Shown: one piece after another, positions 1-12,330 of the stretch
Numbering within the stretch: position 1 is the stretch's first letter
How the letters are laid out: the number at the start of each line of letters is the position of its first letter
Source: Sphagnum magellanicum
Taxonomy: Eukaryota > Streptophyta > Sphagnopsida > Sphagnales > Sphagnaceae
DNA: 64,000 nt
NCBI GenBank assembly: GCA_021904315.1
Contig: CM038912.1
Coordinates: 868,001 to 932,000, forward strand
Direction: 5' to 3'
Made by a program: the position numbers and the translations under genes
Notes under the pieces: generated by a model
Told to the model about the DNA's origin: nothing
Seen by the model: only the letters and a program-made list of their open reading frames with translations
The model's database searches: none

Positions 1-91
1 CATTGTTTCCCACAGCTTTCTGCATTGGATGATGTGGGGTTTTTAGAGTCTTGGTTCTTTGCCCAGTCTAAGAAGAAGAAGTTGGACATAG

Positions 92-3000
92 TGAGAAATT
101 TGTAACAATCCTTGGTATCCTGGAATGTGAGCAGGTCATATCAGAGCTCGATGTGTATGAAGAAGTGGGGTCCAACAGTGCCCTGATTTTGAGTGTGAGC
201 GCACTAGTGACAGAAGATGGAACTCTTTGTGTTGCATTTGAGGGTGTGATTGGAAGCCCTACAATAAGTGCAATTTGTGTGCGGTCTGCTCAGAAGACCA
301 GTAAGTGTCGCATCTCTAATCTCGACCAGAACTCCAGAGAGTGGGGGGTTATGTCCTGAGATCAGATGTTGTTGTGATGCTGTCAGGAATTGACACAGTC
401 CAGAATGTCCCTTGTGATAGGTCTAAGCTGAAATTTCTTCACTTGAGTGTGCAGGAACGAAGGAAAGGGACTGGAACAGAAAGAGGGCTTCTTCATTTGA
501 GGGTTCACTTTTCCATCATGCAGCTGAGGCACCTTGTGATGCTCTCAGCTACATCAGTTGCTATCAAGAAGAAACTCCAGAAAAGGATGAGCAAGCTGAA
601 GAAATCACTGAGCCCAAGCCCCGCAGCCACCAGGTTTTGTGATCTCAGCTTTTCTACCTGAGAAGATACTTGTGCACAAAAAGTGGTGCATTTACTGAGA
701 TCCCATGACTGAATCTGTTGTTCTGTTTGTGAGGTCCTGAGGACATGCAAGGGGGATCCAGATGATAAATGTGCACTCTGAGCTGATATAGACTCTGTAA
801 CAGATGAAGAACAAGGGATGTAAATGTGTAAAGGAGCTTGAAGCAAAAGTCCAGGAGCTGCAGAATGAGTGCCATGAGGCCTGGATTTCCCTTCAAGATG
901 CCAACCGTACAAATGAGATGCTTCGTGATGATCTTGTTGCCAAGTCCTTGTGTTGTGACTCCCTTGGTATTGGCTCTTCACCCTGAACACAAAAGGGCGA
1001 ATATCAGTTTATGAGGAAGACATGCATGTGTTTGAGTCAGAAAACGGAAAGAATGGAACAGTAGCATTCATAATCGTTCTTATGCTGGGTGTTGGGTGTT
1101 GAGCAGCCACAGCTGTGGAGGCACAAGTGAACGAGCTCAACAAAGCTCGGTTTCAACATCAGAGATTGAGCTGTGCACTCGTAAATGCCTTATCTGAGAT
1201 TAAGGTTAAAGTTACTCTGAAACTCTCACAGTTGTTGTCTTTTCTCAATATGTTGATATGTTTGCACAATTGATTTGTCCTGCTGGCAAGGCCTTAATCA
1301 TTGTGAAATTGTGCCTTCTGACACCTTCTTGTCTCATGAAGGACTTGAAGAGAACCCAGAGGTGTTTATCTCATGACATGAAAAACTGGATTAGTTCTTT
1401 ACCAGACGTGAGCGCCATGACCACAGCTGTCCAAGCTCTTGGTAATTCTGCTTCACCCTAAACTTCTGCTGTGACCAAAAGTGCATGCTTCTTTAGTGGA
1501 CACATGAATCAGCAGAAATAGTATCCAAGACATGGCTGAAATTTCTGCTTCACTGGATATTTGATGGAGTGCAGTTGCATGATTTGTCAGTGAATGAGCA
1601 CCAGGACTTGCGCAAAAGGTTTTCTGATGAAGTACAGGAGCGCAAGCGCCTCTATAACAAAGTTCTGGAGCTAAAAGGTAAGTCTGTAGTTAGTTCTAAC
1701 CTTATATGCATTGTTAAAGTGCTTTGATCTCTTCCTGAACAACAGCCTGAAACTGAATGAGATAGATCTTTCACATTTATTTGTGGGTTCCACTTTCCTT
1801 TTAACATCTCTTGATAGTTGTGTTGGTGCAGGAAACATTCGGGTGTTCTGTCGCTGTAGGCCTCTGAGTGCATCAGAGATAGCAATGGGCTCAGGGTCTG
1901 TAGCAGAATTTGAATCAGCTATGAATGGTGATCTCATAATCCGCACTGGAACTGCTGGCAAAAAGCTCTTCAAGTTTGATCAAGTATTCTCACCTGAGGA
2001 TGGCCAAGGCAAGAAACAGCTTAGCCCTAAACCTTTAGCTGATGTCAAAATAGGCACGGCTATGGTTGGTTAACCAAGCTGATTCTTCATGTTGATGGTA
2101 TTGTTCAAAACAGATGACGTGTTTGCCGATACAGCACCTGTGGTGGTGTCAGTGTTGGATGGGTACAACGTATGTATATTTGCATATGGGCAGACAGGAA
2201 CAGGCAAGACATTCACCATGGAGGGCTGTGAAGGGAACAGGGGTGTAAATTATCGAACCCTAGAAGAGCTATTTCATGTGGCCTCTTTGAGGCAAGGCCT
2301 CATCAAGTATGAAATCTCTGTGAGTGTTCTGGAGGTCTACAATGAGCAAATTCGAGATTTGCTTGCCCCTCCCCTCACTGTGGACCAAACTCCCAAGAAG
2401 TAAGACCAAAAAAAGCCTTTTGGTCTTTGCTCAGCACCCTTCATCTAGACTGATACTTTTTTCACACCACCTCTGATCTTTCCCAAGATTTCTGATTTTT
2501 ACTTGACTTATCGACAAGATCTTTTTCCAACAGATGAGCAAGAACTTAAAATGAGGATTTTGTGAAGGTTGGAGGTAAAGCAGATGCCTGAAGGGGGTCA
2601 CCATGTGCCGGGCTTGGTGGAGGCAAAAGTGCAAAGCATGGAGGAGGTCTGGGAGGTTTTGCAGACAGGAAGCAGTGCTCGAACCATTGGTTCCACCCGC
2701 TCCAATGACCTTAGCAGTCGCTCACACTGGTCTAACTTCAGTTTTCTCTTGCTTTCCCTCAACTCTAAATGCTTTGCCAGTTCAGGATTTCCACCTTTTG
2801 GCTTTCTGTGAGAGGGCTGGGCGATTATTTTCCTCTTGCATCCTGCTCTTGGCCACACTGGTGTAATATGCATATGACATAGGTCAGAGTTGTGGTTTTG
2901 CTGTTTAAGAACCCAGAGAATCAAAATTGACAAAAATATTTGTCTGTTTTGAGCAGTATGCTATGTGTGATGGTGAAGGGGGAGAGTGAAATAAGTGGTG

Positions 3001-5660
3001 AGTGTACAAAGAGCAAGCTCTGGCTTGTGGATCTGGCAGGCAGTGAAAGAGTAGCCAAAAGTGATGTGCAAGGCGATCGCCTCAAAGAGGCTCAAAGTAT
3101 CAACAAGTCTCTCTCAGCTCTTGGTGATGTAATCCAGGCACTCACCACCAAAAGCAGCCACATTCCTTTCAGGCACACTCCTCAACCCAAAAACCCTACA
3201 CACATAAATAAGGACAATTAATGAAGCCATCTGACTGTGCATCAGTTACATTACATTGAGTTACATCAGGAACCTTACCCATGTTTCTATTCTGCATATG
3301 TCCCCCCTAAAGATAACTTCCTGATGTATTGTGGACAGATAGGCTATCTCATTCCTGCACTCATCAATCATGTGTGTGATCTTTGTGCTTATGTTCTGCA
3401 GGAACTCAAAACTGACACATTTGTTGCAGGATTCTCTAGGTACGATTTTTCTTGGTGTTTTGTTGTATAACTCAGAATTATATAATTGCATTTCAGAATT
3501 CTGGCATGGAAATTTGTTGGCAATTCCTAAAACACATTTGGTTGACATTCAGGAGGAGATTCCAAGACCCTGATGTTTGTACAGATCAGCCCCTATGAGG
3601 GTGATGTTGGGGAGACACTCTGCTCTTTGAATTTTGCAAGCAGGGTCAGAGGGATTGAACTTGGCCCAGCACGAAAACAACTTGATACTGGCGAGCTTTT
3701 TAAATACAAGCAGCTGGTGTGTGTCTTCAACCTACTGTTCAAGAGTCATTCCTTAGTTCTTGCATACACAGAGTCCACCCTTTACTCAATTCCTGCTTGG
3801 CATGCAGGCAGAGAGAGCAAAGCAAGATGGTCGGTCAAAAGAGGAAGCTGTAAAGAAGCTTGAGGAGGGTTTACGACAGGCTGAGATGAAGCTAAAAGCA
3901 AAGGAGCAGATGTATCAAACTCTCTCAGAAAAGGTCTGATGTCATCCAATCAAAATCAAGGTTGACAGCATTGGTTTCATCTTTTAGAACTATTTGAGCA
4001 ATTTCTGTGTTTGAGGGTTGGGTTCAGTACAATAAGCTCAGTTTGTTGATGGGGACTATATCAGGTGAAGGATCATGCAGCAGTGGAAATGCAGTGGGCA
4101 TCAGATAAGAGAGCTCGTCAAGTTCTGGAAGTGTCGTTCCGAGAGCAGAAAATGGCAGCTGAAAAAATTGCTGCTGAGTCCAAAGCACTGGCAGAAAAGG
4201 CAGCAACTGCACATGCCAATGAAGTTGCAAGACTGCTTCAGCAAGTTACTGAGAAGGAAGCTAAGGTGAACTTAAGACGTTTCCAGATCCTAAATGAAAG
4301 AGATAAATCAACTGACATCAGCAGCCTTGTTTGTGTTGGATTACACAGTTCTATGCTTTAAAATTAGAAAAATGAAGTTTCAGACTGTTTACTGAACTTG
4401 GCAAACCCTGTAGCACAGATTTGGTCCAGATCTTGCTTTGACAGCTCTGAGTATGGCATTAAGATTCAGCAGATTTTCTGAGTTTTAGGTTGTGGCACAG
4501 TTGAAGGAGTATACCCAGCTAGAAGCACAGCTGGTCTCTGAAAGGACTGCTCGACAGGGGCTTGAAGCCTCACTCTGGGAGCAGAAAATGATGACTGAGA
4601 AAATTGCAGCTGAGTCCAGAGCAGCAGCTGAGAAGGCAGCAGCTGAATCTGATAAAGCAGTCAAGGAAGCTCTTGAAAGAGCTGCCATGGCACATGCCAA
4701 TGAGGTGAACAGGCTCCTTCAGCAGTGTAAGGTAAAAAAAGTTGATCTGAAATGGGATTACAAAACTTCAGATGGGGACTAAATGTGTAAATGAAGATGG
4801 CACCTTGAATTCTTGAAGTGACACTGAGTTTTTTTTTTGTTACCCTTTACTAGCTTCTTTTGTTCATGACTTTCTTGAATGTCTGACCTATTTTTCTGGA
4901 CATTGCACAGGCTTCAACTGAAAGCACAACTGACATTATGTTGCACCAACCTGCAATGGCGGAAACAGGAGCAAGTCGACCACCATTGGCAGAGAAGGCA
5001 AACGAATATGTTCAGAAAGTCCCAGATCCCAGTGATCTCATGCATAATACCTATGCAGGTGACAATTTTGCAAATGAGAATGAAAATCCCCAACAATCTG
5101 TGGACTTCAATGAGCCATTTAAAGTGAGAGGAATACTGAAATCCATGCCATCAAGATTGGTCTCTCCCTCTGCTTCAAGTCTTGTTCCCGGGAAAGCCCG
5201 CCGCACCACTTTCGGGGTCTCAGTGAAACCTACAGTAGTCCTGAGCTCACTTGTACGAAGGTCTCAAGAATCAGCAAGCAATCATTCATCAGTGACAAAC
5301 TCACTGAATGATGAAGACTTGAAGAAATTTTTAGATGGCACTCAAAATATGACACGACCAGATTCTTCAAATAACCATTCATTGGAAACACCACCAACAA
5401 AATGGAAGCATTCATCTCTGAACCGACAGTCACAGAAAAGTGTCCATTTCAGAAGTCCACTTCTGTTACCACCACGAGAGGGAGCACGGCTTGAAGATCT
5501 TGAGACAAAAACTGACCTGCTCACTGAAGCCAAGGCAAAAATGATCAGAAGAATAAGCACTGCAAAGCCCCTTGGCAAACCTGCAGGTGCACAGAGAGTG
5601 ATGACTCCAGGTATGAAGTCCAGTGCTTCCCTCCTGCGTGAGAAAAGATGGAACAAGTAA
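92..5660 (+). CDS. Kinesin-14 motor with malectin-like N-terminus (5' end outside window)
   Basis: Minus-end-directed microtubule motor. Exons: 92-300 (its start is less certain), 524-633, 804-966, 1107-1204, 1360-1441, 1591-1677, 1832-2008, 2114-2399, 2568-2729, 2957-3172, 3402-3439, 3553-3716, 3808-3933, 4065-4265, 4489-4731, 4911-5660. Every junction keeps phase, giving about 1,037 visible codons. In order they encode the end of a malectin-like domain ([19 protein letters not shown]), an acidic linker, a coiled coil ([18 protein letters not shown]), the kinesin-14 neck joined to the motor (KVLELKG then [11 protein letters not shown]), and the motor. The motor carries the P-loop GQTGTGKT, switch I NDLSSRSH, switch II DLAGSE and the [13 protein letters not shown] helix. 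A repeated coiled coil and a basic tail follow. The neck lying before the motor defines kinesin-14, and malectin-like N-termini are known in plant KIN14 proteins. No frameshift is visible. Introns at 2009 and 3173 begin with GC. Confidence 0.93.
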
Positions 5661-6823
5661 GAAGCTCAAACATCCAAAGCTCATGGATCAGACAGATAAA
5701 TGCTCAAGGTTGGGTTTTATTGCAACTAGTCTTCTTGACAACCATGGCCTCATTTTCACGTACAATTATGTCTAATTCAAAGATCTAGCTCCAAACAGCA
5801 ATTTTACTTGGACCAATTCTCAACATAGATAACTTCCAGGACACACTGCTAAGATTTTCAAAAGATCCAAATTGCTAAGATGTCCAAAAGATCCAAATTG
5901 AGTGAAGTGCACAAAGGGACATCATTCCAGGTGCACAGTCAAGGCACATGCTCAGTGATCTTGCACTTGAATTCACATATGTACAACATTATTGTTTGTG
6001 GGTGTAACTAGTGCCTGCAGAAAACTTGGTTGCTGATTTTGGGGAAGGAAGATTTGAATTGCTGCAATGATGAGTTTATATTTAGTACATTTTTTTTTCC
6101 TTTCACTTTTCTATATTGATTGAAAATCCAATGAAACTTCAGTGTTAAGTTTGAAGCTGAAGCTTTCCACACTCAGCTAGATCATTTCTATCAACAAATA
6201 AGTGTTTCTATGAGTGGGAATGTAACTATTTTCATACACTAAATGCATGTTCTCCCCAAAGGAAATTATTGAAAGACATGGATGTAGTAAATCTTGATGC
6301 AAAACCATTGTTCTTTAATCCTAACAACAACAATAGCTGCATCAGAAAAATGCTGAAGTGTAATAACCCAAAACAGTTGCTGAATCCAATACATTGCTAG
6401 AAAAGGTATATCTGTCCTCTTCAACTCCTGTTGACTGTCAAATACATGACTCTTATTGGTAGTGTACCTGAGATACACAGCTTGACATCCATATGATAGG
6501 TTGTGCTTCTACACTGGCAAGTTCATGTTGCAGGTTACTAAAAGATAGGAGGCAGCAATGCCTGACAAATGCTCTTGAAAATTCTTGAGATGGTCTGATC
6601 ACCTTTTAAGATCCATCAATTTCTCAGTAGGCAGAAGACTACTCTCAAAAGACCTTGTATTGTTCCTGTAGCCTCAGGTCCATATACCATAGGTGGGAAA
6701 TACGAGAAGAAGGCAGGATGAAACCAAGTGCATTTGCAGAAATTTCTCTCTGCTGCATTGGAAATGAATTTATGAATTCCAGAAGAGGACCTCTTTGTCA
6801 AAAAGTTCTGGAAAACTTAATCC
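5661..6823. other. Convergent 3' flanks of kinesin and AAPT genes
   Basis: About 1.16 kb between two stop codons that face each other. It should hold both 3' untranslated regions. I see no further gene, no strong coding frame and no clear poly(A) signal that would fix either transcript end. A near-duplicate phrase, aagat(t/g)t(t/c)caaaagatccaaattg, occurs twice around 5851-5900. Confidence 0.6.
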
Positions 6824-9800
6824 TCAAGCCGCTTTTTTGTTTTCAACTTTGCCAATCCTGTATGTACAACATGATTAATTTCGCAAACCAACCTCTCTCC
6901 CAAAAAACTGCTCTACAACTGCCTAACTGAAGTCAAAAACGTGGAACAAAGGTGAAAATGACTACAAAGATGCCAAGCTCACATGTCATCTGTTCCATGC
7001 ATAAATCTAAATGGACCAAAAGGTATAATTTGTAAAAGCTAGTCAAACTGTAGGAAAGGAAACAAAGCAATGAACGAGTAGAGTACCTGAAGCAATAGAT
7101 ACCAAGAGCAGAGGTGATCTCCTGAACCACACCAATTGCAAAGTGTGCATATAATGAAACTGCAAACCCCACGAACCTGGAACATATTAGGATCTAAATA
7201 GGGGACAGCGTTTAAGTGTGAGGGTGCTCAAGACATACTACACAACACGAATATTTGATAGTAATCCTGTCTTGGACAAATGAACACAGAGAGTTACAAA
7301 CAGAGCATTCCATGGTTCATAGTCATGCCAAAACACATGCAAAACCACATGTAGTTGCACCTAATGAGAACTGAGGAAAATTGCACTCTTGTCCACGAAC
7401 ACAAAAAACAGGCAATATGAGCAAAGAAACCCATCATACAAGGGCAATGGTTTAAGGAATCCTACAAGCGAAAGCACAATAACCAAGTAGAACCCATGTC
7501 TCATTCACAAGTGGTTTTCTGCAGCCAACCAGACATGTTAGTTGAAAACCTTGCATTTTCAAGAATTAAGATTTTACAGTTTGGACTCACAACTGCATTT
7601 GGAACTATTGCAAACACAAGCACGTTATGCATAGCGAATACAAAAGGGAGTTACTCACTCACCCATTAAAGACTCCTGCACTCAACGCATTACCTATGGC
7701 AAAAGGAAGATATAGCAATGCCTGATGGAAAAGAAGTACAAGCTTTAGAAACTGAATCTCAATACAACCTCCAGTGTTAGAAAGAATGCTTCATATATCA
7801 TTCATTGAGACGAAAATCAACAAAACTACAACTCAGCTGTACTTGAATTAGTGCTTGCTGGCAGCTCAAAGCAATATGAAAATATTCTGTACGAGAGAAT
7901 TATGTCCTGTAAACAATAGAAGTCAGCAGGCAGGGGCAAAGAAAAACTGACCGTGCACATCCCAGTCTTCAAGCCCTTGGGTTCCTCACACAAATGCGCC
8001 AATATCAATCTCCCCTGAAGATCGCAATGTGCATCTTAATTGTGATCAGAATGTAGATATTCTTAATAGAACACGTCTCATACTGTATGAAGTGGAGGCA
8101 ATACACCGTGTCGTGGGCTACCATTTTGTACAATAGACTATTCTATCCTTGCCTCTGTTTGTCTGTTCCTTCTTATATCAAGAGCAAGAGGGGACCAATA
8201 TATACAAATGGAGCAATCTCAAACTCCTGGTGTTCAACAATCTTACATTGCACCCACCACAAGAGCCCTAAACGATACCTGACTTTTATGATACCATGAC
8301 CTTAGTCTGCCAATGCAAAGTCATGAGGGAACAGGTACTTCTCAATTTCACCTAACATGGGCAAGATCAACAAACTTGGGATGTTCTATAAACATCTAGA
8401 AGTTTGAGCAGAGAAGTAGAGGGGTACCACAAGAAACCCAAATGCAAAGCCAGTGCCCAAGATAACCAGATGTGGCTGGTTCCGGAAGATATCTGAAGGC
8501 GATAACCACCCCCTTCAAACACAAGTTCTTTGCAAATTAGCACCTCTCAACTCCACGGTGACAACACACCCTTTTCTGGGGTGAAAGCTCTTCCATACTA
8601 GCTAGGTGAGATCTGATCATCTGTGACAGTTCTGTTGCTCAGATGAAAAAATTGGGCCCAATTGCTACCAGAAAAGTCTATATTCAAGTTGTCAGGCATA
8701 TGCTGCACTCTGATCATGATGGATAAAATTGCCAGATGGGAAGAAAATAAACACCAAATACAGGAGGACAATGTACCATAAAGTGACAGCTGCTAGAAGT
8801 GCAATGAATGGCAAGAGCTGCAACCCACACCCAGTTAGGCCCCTCTTGGAGCTTCAGCCAGTCTGGAGTTTGAAACCCAGCAAAGACCATCTATGCAAAC
8901 TTGACAGGCTTCAAAATCTTCTAGCATCTGGACTCAATCTTTGAATGGAGTATCAGTTCATGGTTGGTTCACAACATACTACTTCACACTGGTGAACTGC
9001 ATAATATAATTCTCCTCAGTTAGAGAATACTTGGAGTGTACTGTGACTAGATGAAGGTTAGGATAGGAGGAAACAGCAACCCTCACCACCTCCTGTCCTT
9101 CGTAAGTTCAACCCTCACTCACAAGGAAGTCACTAACCAAATCCACAAAAGCTAACAGAGACTGCAGAGAGAGAACACACATCTCTAGTACTTCAGATAA
9201 CTTCAAAGGGGCACAAATTTCACTGTAAATTGCACAGAAGTGAGAGGGACAAAAAAAGAAATGTTACTTCACTTACCATGGCAAGCGCTGCAAGCATACT
9301 CGATTTCCTTCTCTTTACCACTTTGTAAACATTTAGTACACTACATCAGACCACACCACATGACTTGACATAAAGAGAGAGCAATACCACTAATACAGCA
9401 GCTTCATAAAGTAATGCACAGGAACCTTAAAACAAAAGCAAAGAGAACAAAATACAGTCAAATTTCCCTTCACTGCGAATCCAACAGCCAATGTTGGAAT
9501 GACAGGATATTAATTGAATACAACTGCAGGTCACAAGCTAAAGCAGAATCCATGTAGACACATAAAAGTCAGTGAAGAGAGCTTACTTATAGCCAAATGT
9601 CGGTAAGACTGCAAGTGGCAGCAAGAAGTACATGACGAACGAATTCACCACAATATCTACACACATCAGGGTCAAAGGAACTCATAAGCCTCCCTCATAT
9701 CCCAGGTCATTAAAAACTGGAGCTGCAGTACTTGAATCCTTCAACCTGATTCAAACCACATGGCTGCTACCAGTGTAATACCTGGAATAAAAGGCAACCT

Positions 9801-12161
9801 CCCAAGAAAGCCAGGAAGTGCTTCCCTGCAATTAAGTGTCCAAAATGTCGGGCCTGTATGTATAGCACAGCCACAGTCAAAATAGCATAACTTAATTGAG
9901 TTTCAATCCTTTCTTTCCAGTTGGTGGCAAGCATCAAGATCCACTATTATCAATCAAGCTACCCACGCATGGTGGTCAGTCACTTGTGAAGGTGATGAAC
10001 AGGATTCTCAAATTTTATCCACACCAATTGTTCTGATCCAAGAATCTATGTGAAATAATTGTGCAAAACTCAATTACCAACAATTGCTGTGAAAAAATGA
10101 GCCAGGTAGATGACCATAAGGCCTTCAGTTGGGCCGTTTAATTCTGGAAGAATAAGAGTGTCTGTAAAGAAGCTGAAAAGCAACATGACAGAACATGTCA
10201 GTTGCCAACATGTGAGGTAATAAAATATCCAATGACAGCCGATATACAATTACAGAATCCAAACATCAAACATCTTACTGCAAAGACCACAAGATTACAT
10301 GAACCTGACACTAGAAAAAACTTGTGAGTGAAAGGACAAGGATCTTACCTCTCCCAAGTAGCTCCATAGAAGAGGATAGCTGCAGTTACCCAAAACCAGA
10401 AAGACAGCTTCCCAGTCATTGCTGCCGATGCATAAGCCATTGTCTCAAACTGTAAAGAATCAGCCAACATTTCATCACATCCATGGACGTTGACTGTGCA
10501 AATTTCCAGTTTATATATGTAATATCTCAAATAGACCTTGCCCAGCACTGTGCAATTTCCAGCTAATACATGTAATATCTCAAATAGACCTGGCCCAGCA
10601 CAATTTAGGTGTCTTGCCTAATTGCCCAACCATCCAAATCCAAAATCCAAAGGACTGTCTAATATCAAATAGGTCACATGAATACCATTTGTCCATCCTC
10701 TGAAGTCCCTGACACTGAAACTATTGCAACCTTCAGCTAGTAGGCCCACAAAAGTAAGAGGATAGGTGACCAACTTACTGCACAAGTAAGGGCATCACAA
10801 CCTGTCAAATACCAAACAAAAACCAAGAATTCCCTGTAATAAATCAGTTTGAGTGTTGCAGGGCAAAAGAGCATCCAATAGAGCCAACAAGCCTCATATT
10901 TTCATGAGCAAGAGAAGCTCAACAAACATGACTGTAAATTTCAAATGGCAACTTGACTGCAGCCTTATGCACAGTTGACAGTAAAAGGAGAAATGACTTA
11001 GAAATACCATGGTCAAAAAGCTCTCCAAGGGGACTGGAGGAGTTCGTGCGCCTTGCTTGCTTACCATCAACGGCATCAAATGTCTGAAGAAACCAACAAA
11101 GCTTGTCTAAGCTCATACAAACTAACAATGCATACCACAACCAAGACAATCATCTGACCAGCTGAGATAATGCAATGTTTCAAACAGGATTAGCTGTACT
11201 GAGCATCTCGCATTAGATCAAAAAACATTTCAGAGATGGACATCACAGAATTAAACCTGGTAAAGAAATAGGAGGATGCCATGGCACATGTAGACCCAAG
11301 CAGGTGCTGGAGAATCCAGGCGTGGTGAATAGATCTAGCAACATCCATCCACCATAACCATTTCATTACTGGCAGAATTTACAATCAGGAAAACCAAAAG
11401 AATTTCCCAAAACAGAAAATTCCTGGTCTGACATGGCTATAAGAAAAAGGTCCTCAAAACCTCACATGATAATGGTCACTTACATAGCTCAGCAAAGCTG
11501 ACGCAAGAACAAACATGAATCCCATCAACGTTATCTGTCCCAAACCCACAGTAATGCTCAAAGGTATCAATTCTCATCCCTGCAGCTTTGGCTATACTAC
11601 TGACTATGACTTTGAATTTGAATCTCTTATTGAGAAATTAATAAAAACGATGATCAGTGAGTGAACTCATAAGCTTACCATATTGGGCCTGGAGTTTACA
11701 GCAGCAGTCACCACCACAGCACAAACGTATCCCCATGGCGATCAACCAAAACCGAGGGTCAGCAACAAAAGGAAGTTCACGTTAACAAAGTACATATATC
11801 GAAGCTGCATCAATTCTCCAAATAAGTGAACTAGTCCCGGAACCTTTTTTACCAGAAAGCGAAGCTGCATTAAGTCCAAAATCGGACAAAACACAGCAAC
11901 ACATCAAAACTCCACAAAGTGAAGAGCTGGAATGGGAAGCGGAAACTGACAGAGTGAATAGAAAATTGGGTTTGAGGGGGAGGCAGGGGGAGCGGGGAGC
12001 AAGCAAGAAACAAAGAATACATACGGCATCCAAAGAGGGAAGAAATTGACACAATAGCGCCAGAAGGGTTGGAACACGTATTTGGCCATGTAGGATTTGT
12101 CGACGCCACTGTACTTGTAGCGTTGCAAAGCCTCCACGCCATGCTTCCCTACGTACCCCAT
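6824..12161 (-). CDS. AAPT: Choline/ethanolamine phosphotransferase (aminoalcohol phosphotransferase), complete
   Basis: Integral endomembrane enzyme of the last Kennedy-pathway step: CDP-choline or CDP-ethanolamine plus diacylglycerol gives PC or PE plus CMP. Exons in transcript order: 12161-12025, 11688-11679, 11534-11484, 11334-11257, 11083-11008, 10801-10779, 10449-10349, 10172-10078, 9853-9782, 9656-9587, 9340-9277, 8817-8733, 8492-8428, 8014-7952, 7721-7663, 7176-7087, 6857-6824. They join in phase to 390 codons plus stop; plant AAPTs are about 389 aa. The protein starts [19 protein letters not shown]. The CDP-alcohol phosphotransferase motif DGx2ARx8Gx3Dx3D is complete (DGKQAR, G, ELFD, HGCD, about residues 100-125). 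The remainder is hydrophobic segments, with GLKTGMC and ALGIYCFR near the end. The start follows the family, although an in-frame ATG lies 168 nt upstream. The 8733 exon end uses a GC donor and is the least certain junction. Confidence 0.93.
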
Positions 12162-12330
12162 CTCCAGCTCAGATTCACTCACAGCTCTCAACCTCTCTTC
12201 TCTCTGCCTTCCTCTTCCCTCTCCCCTCTCCCTCTCTGTGCCCTCTCTCTGTCTCCGTGCTCTTCTCAGGATGACAATTAGGGTTTTTGGGTTGACTGTG
12301 TCAGCTGTCGAGCAGGATCCAAAGTTCACA
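12162..12330 (-). promoter_or_regulatory. Purine-rich 5' leader of the AAPT gene
   Basis: Read on the minus strand, 12255-12180 is strongly GA-rich (gagagggagaggggagaggg), as in many plant 5' untranslated leaders. The reading frame stays open from ATG 12329 to the family start codon at 12161. I could not recognise a TATA box upstream, so the transcription start is not fixed. Confidence 0.4.

Noticed and set aside
505..990. 161-codon minus-strand open frame
   Set aside because: It lies antisense to two well-supported kinesin exons and their intron, and has no family similarity.
5342..5684. Minus-strand open frames opposite the kinesin tail
   Set aside because: Shadows of the last kinesin exon, without recognisable domains.
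8570..8625. Possible extra AAPT exon on the minus strand (MEELSPQKR)
   Set aside because: It fits phase only with a weak donor and lengthens the loop with unlike residues. The GC-donor model gives a better match and the right total length.
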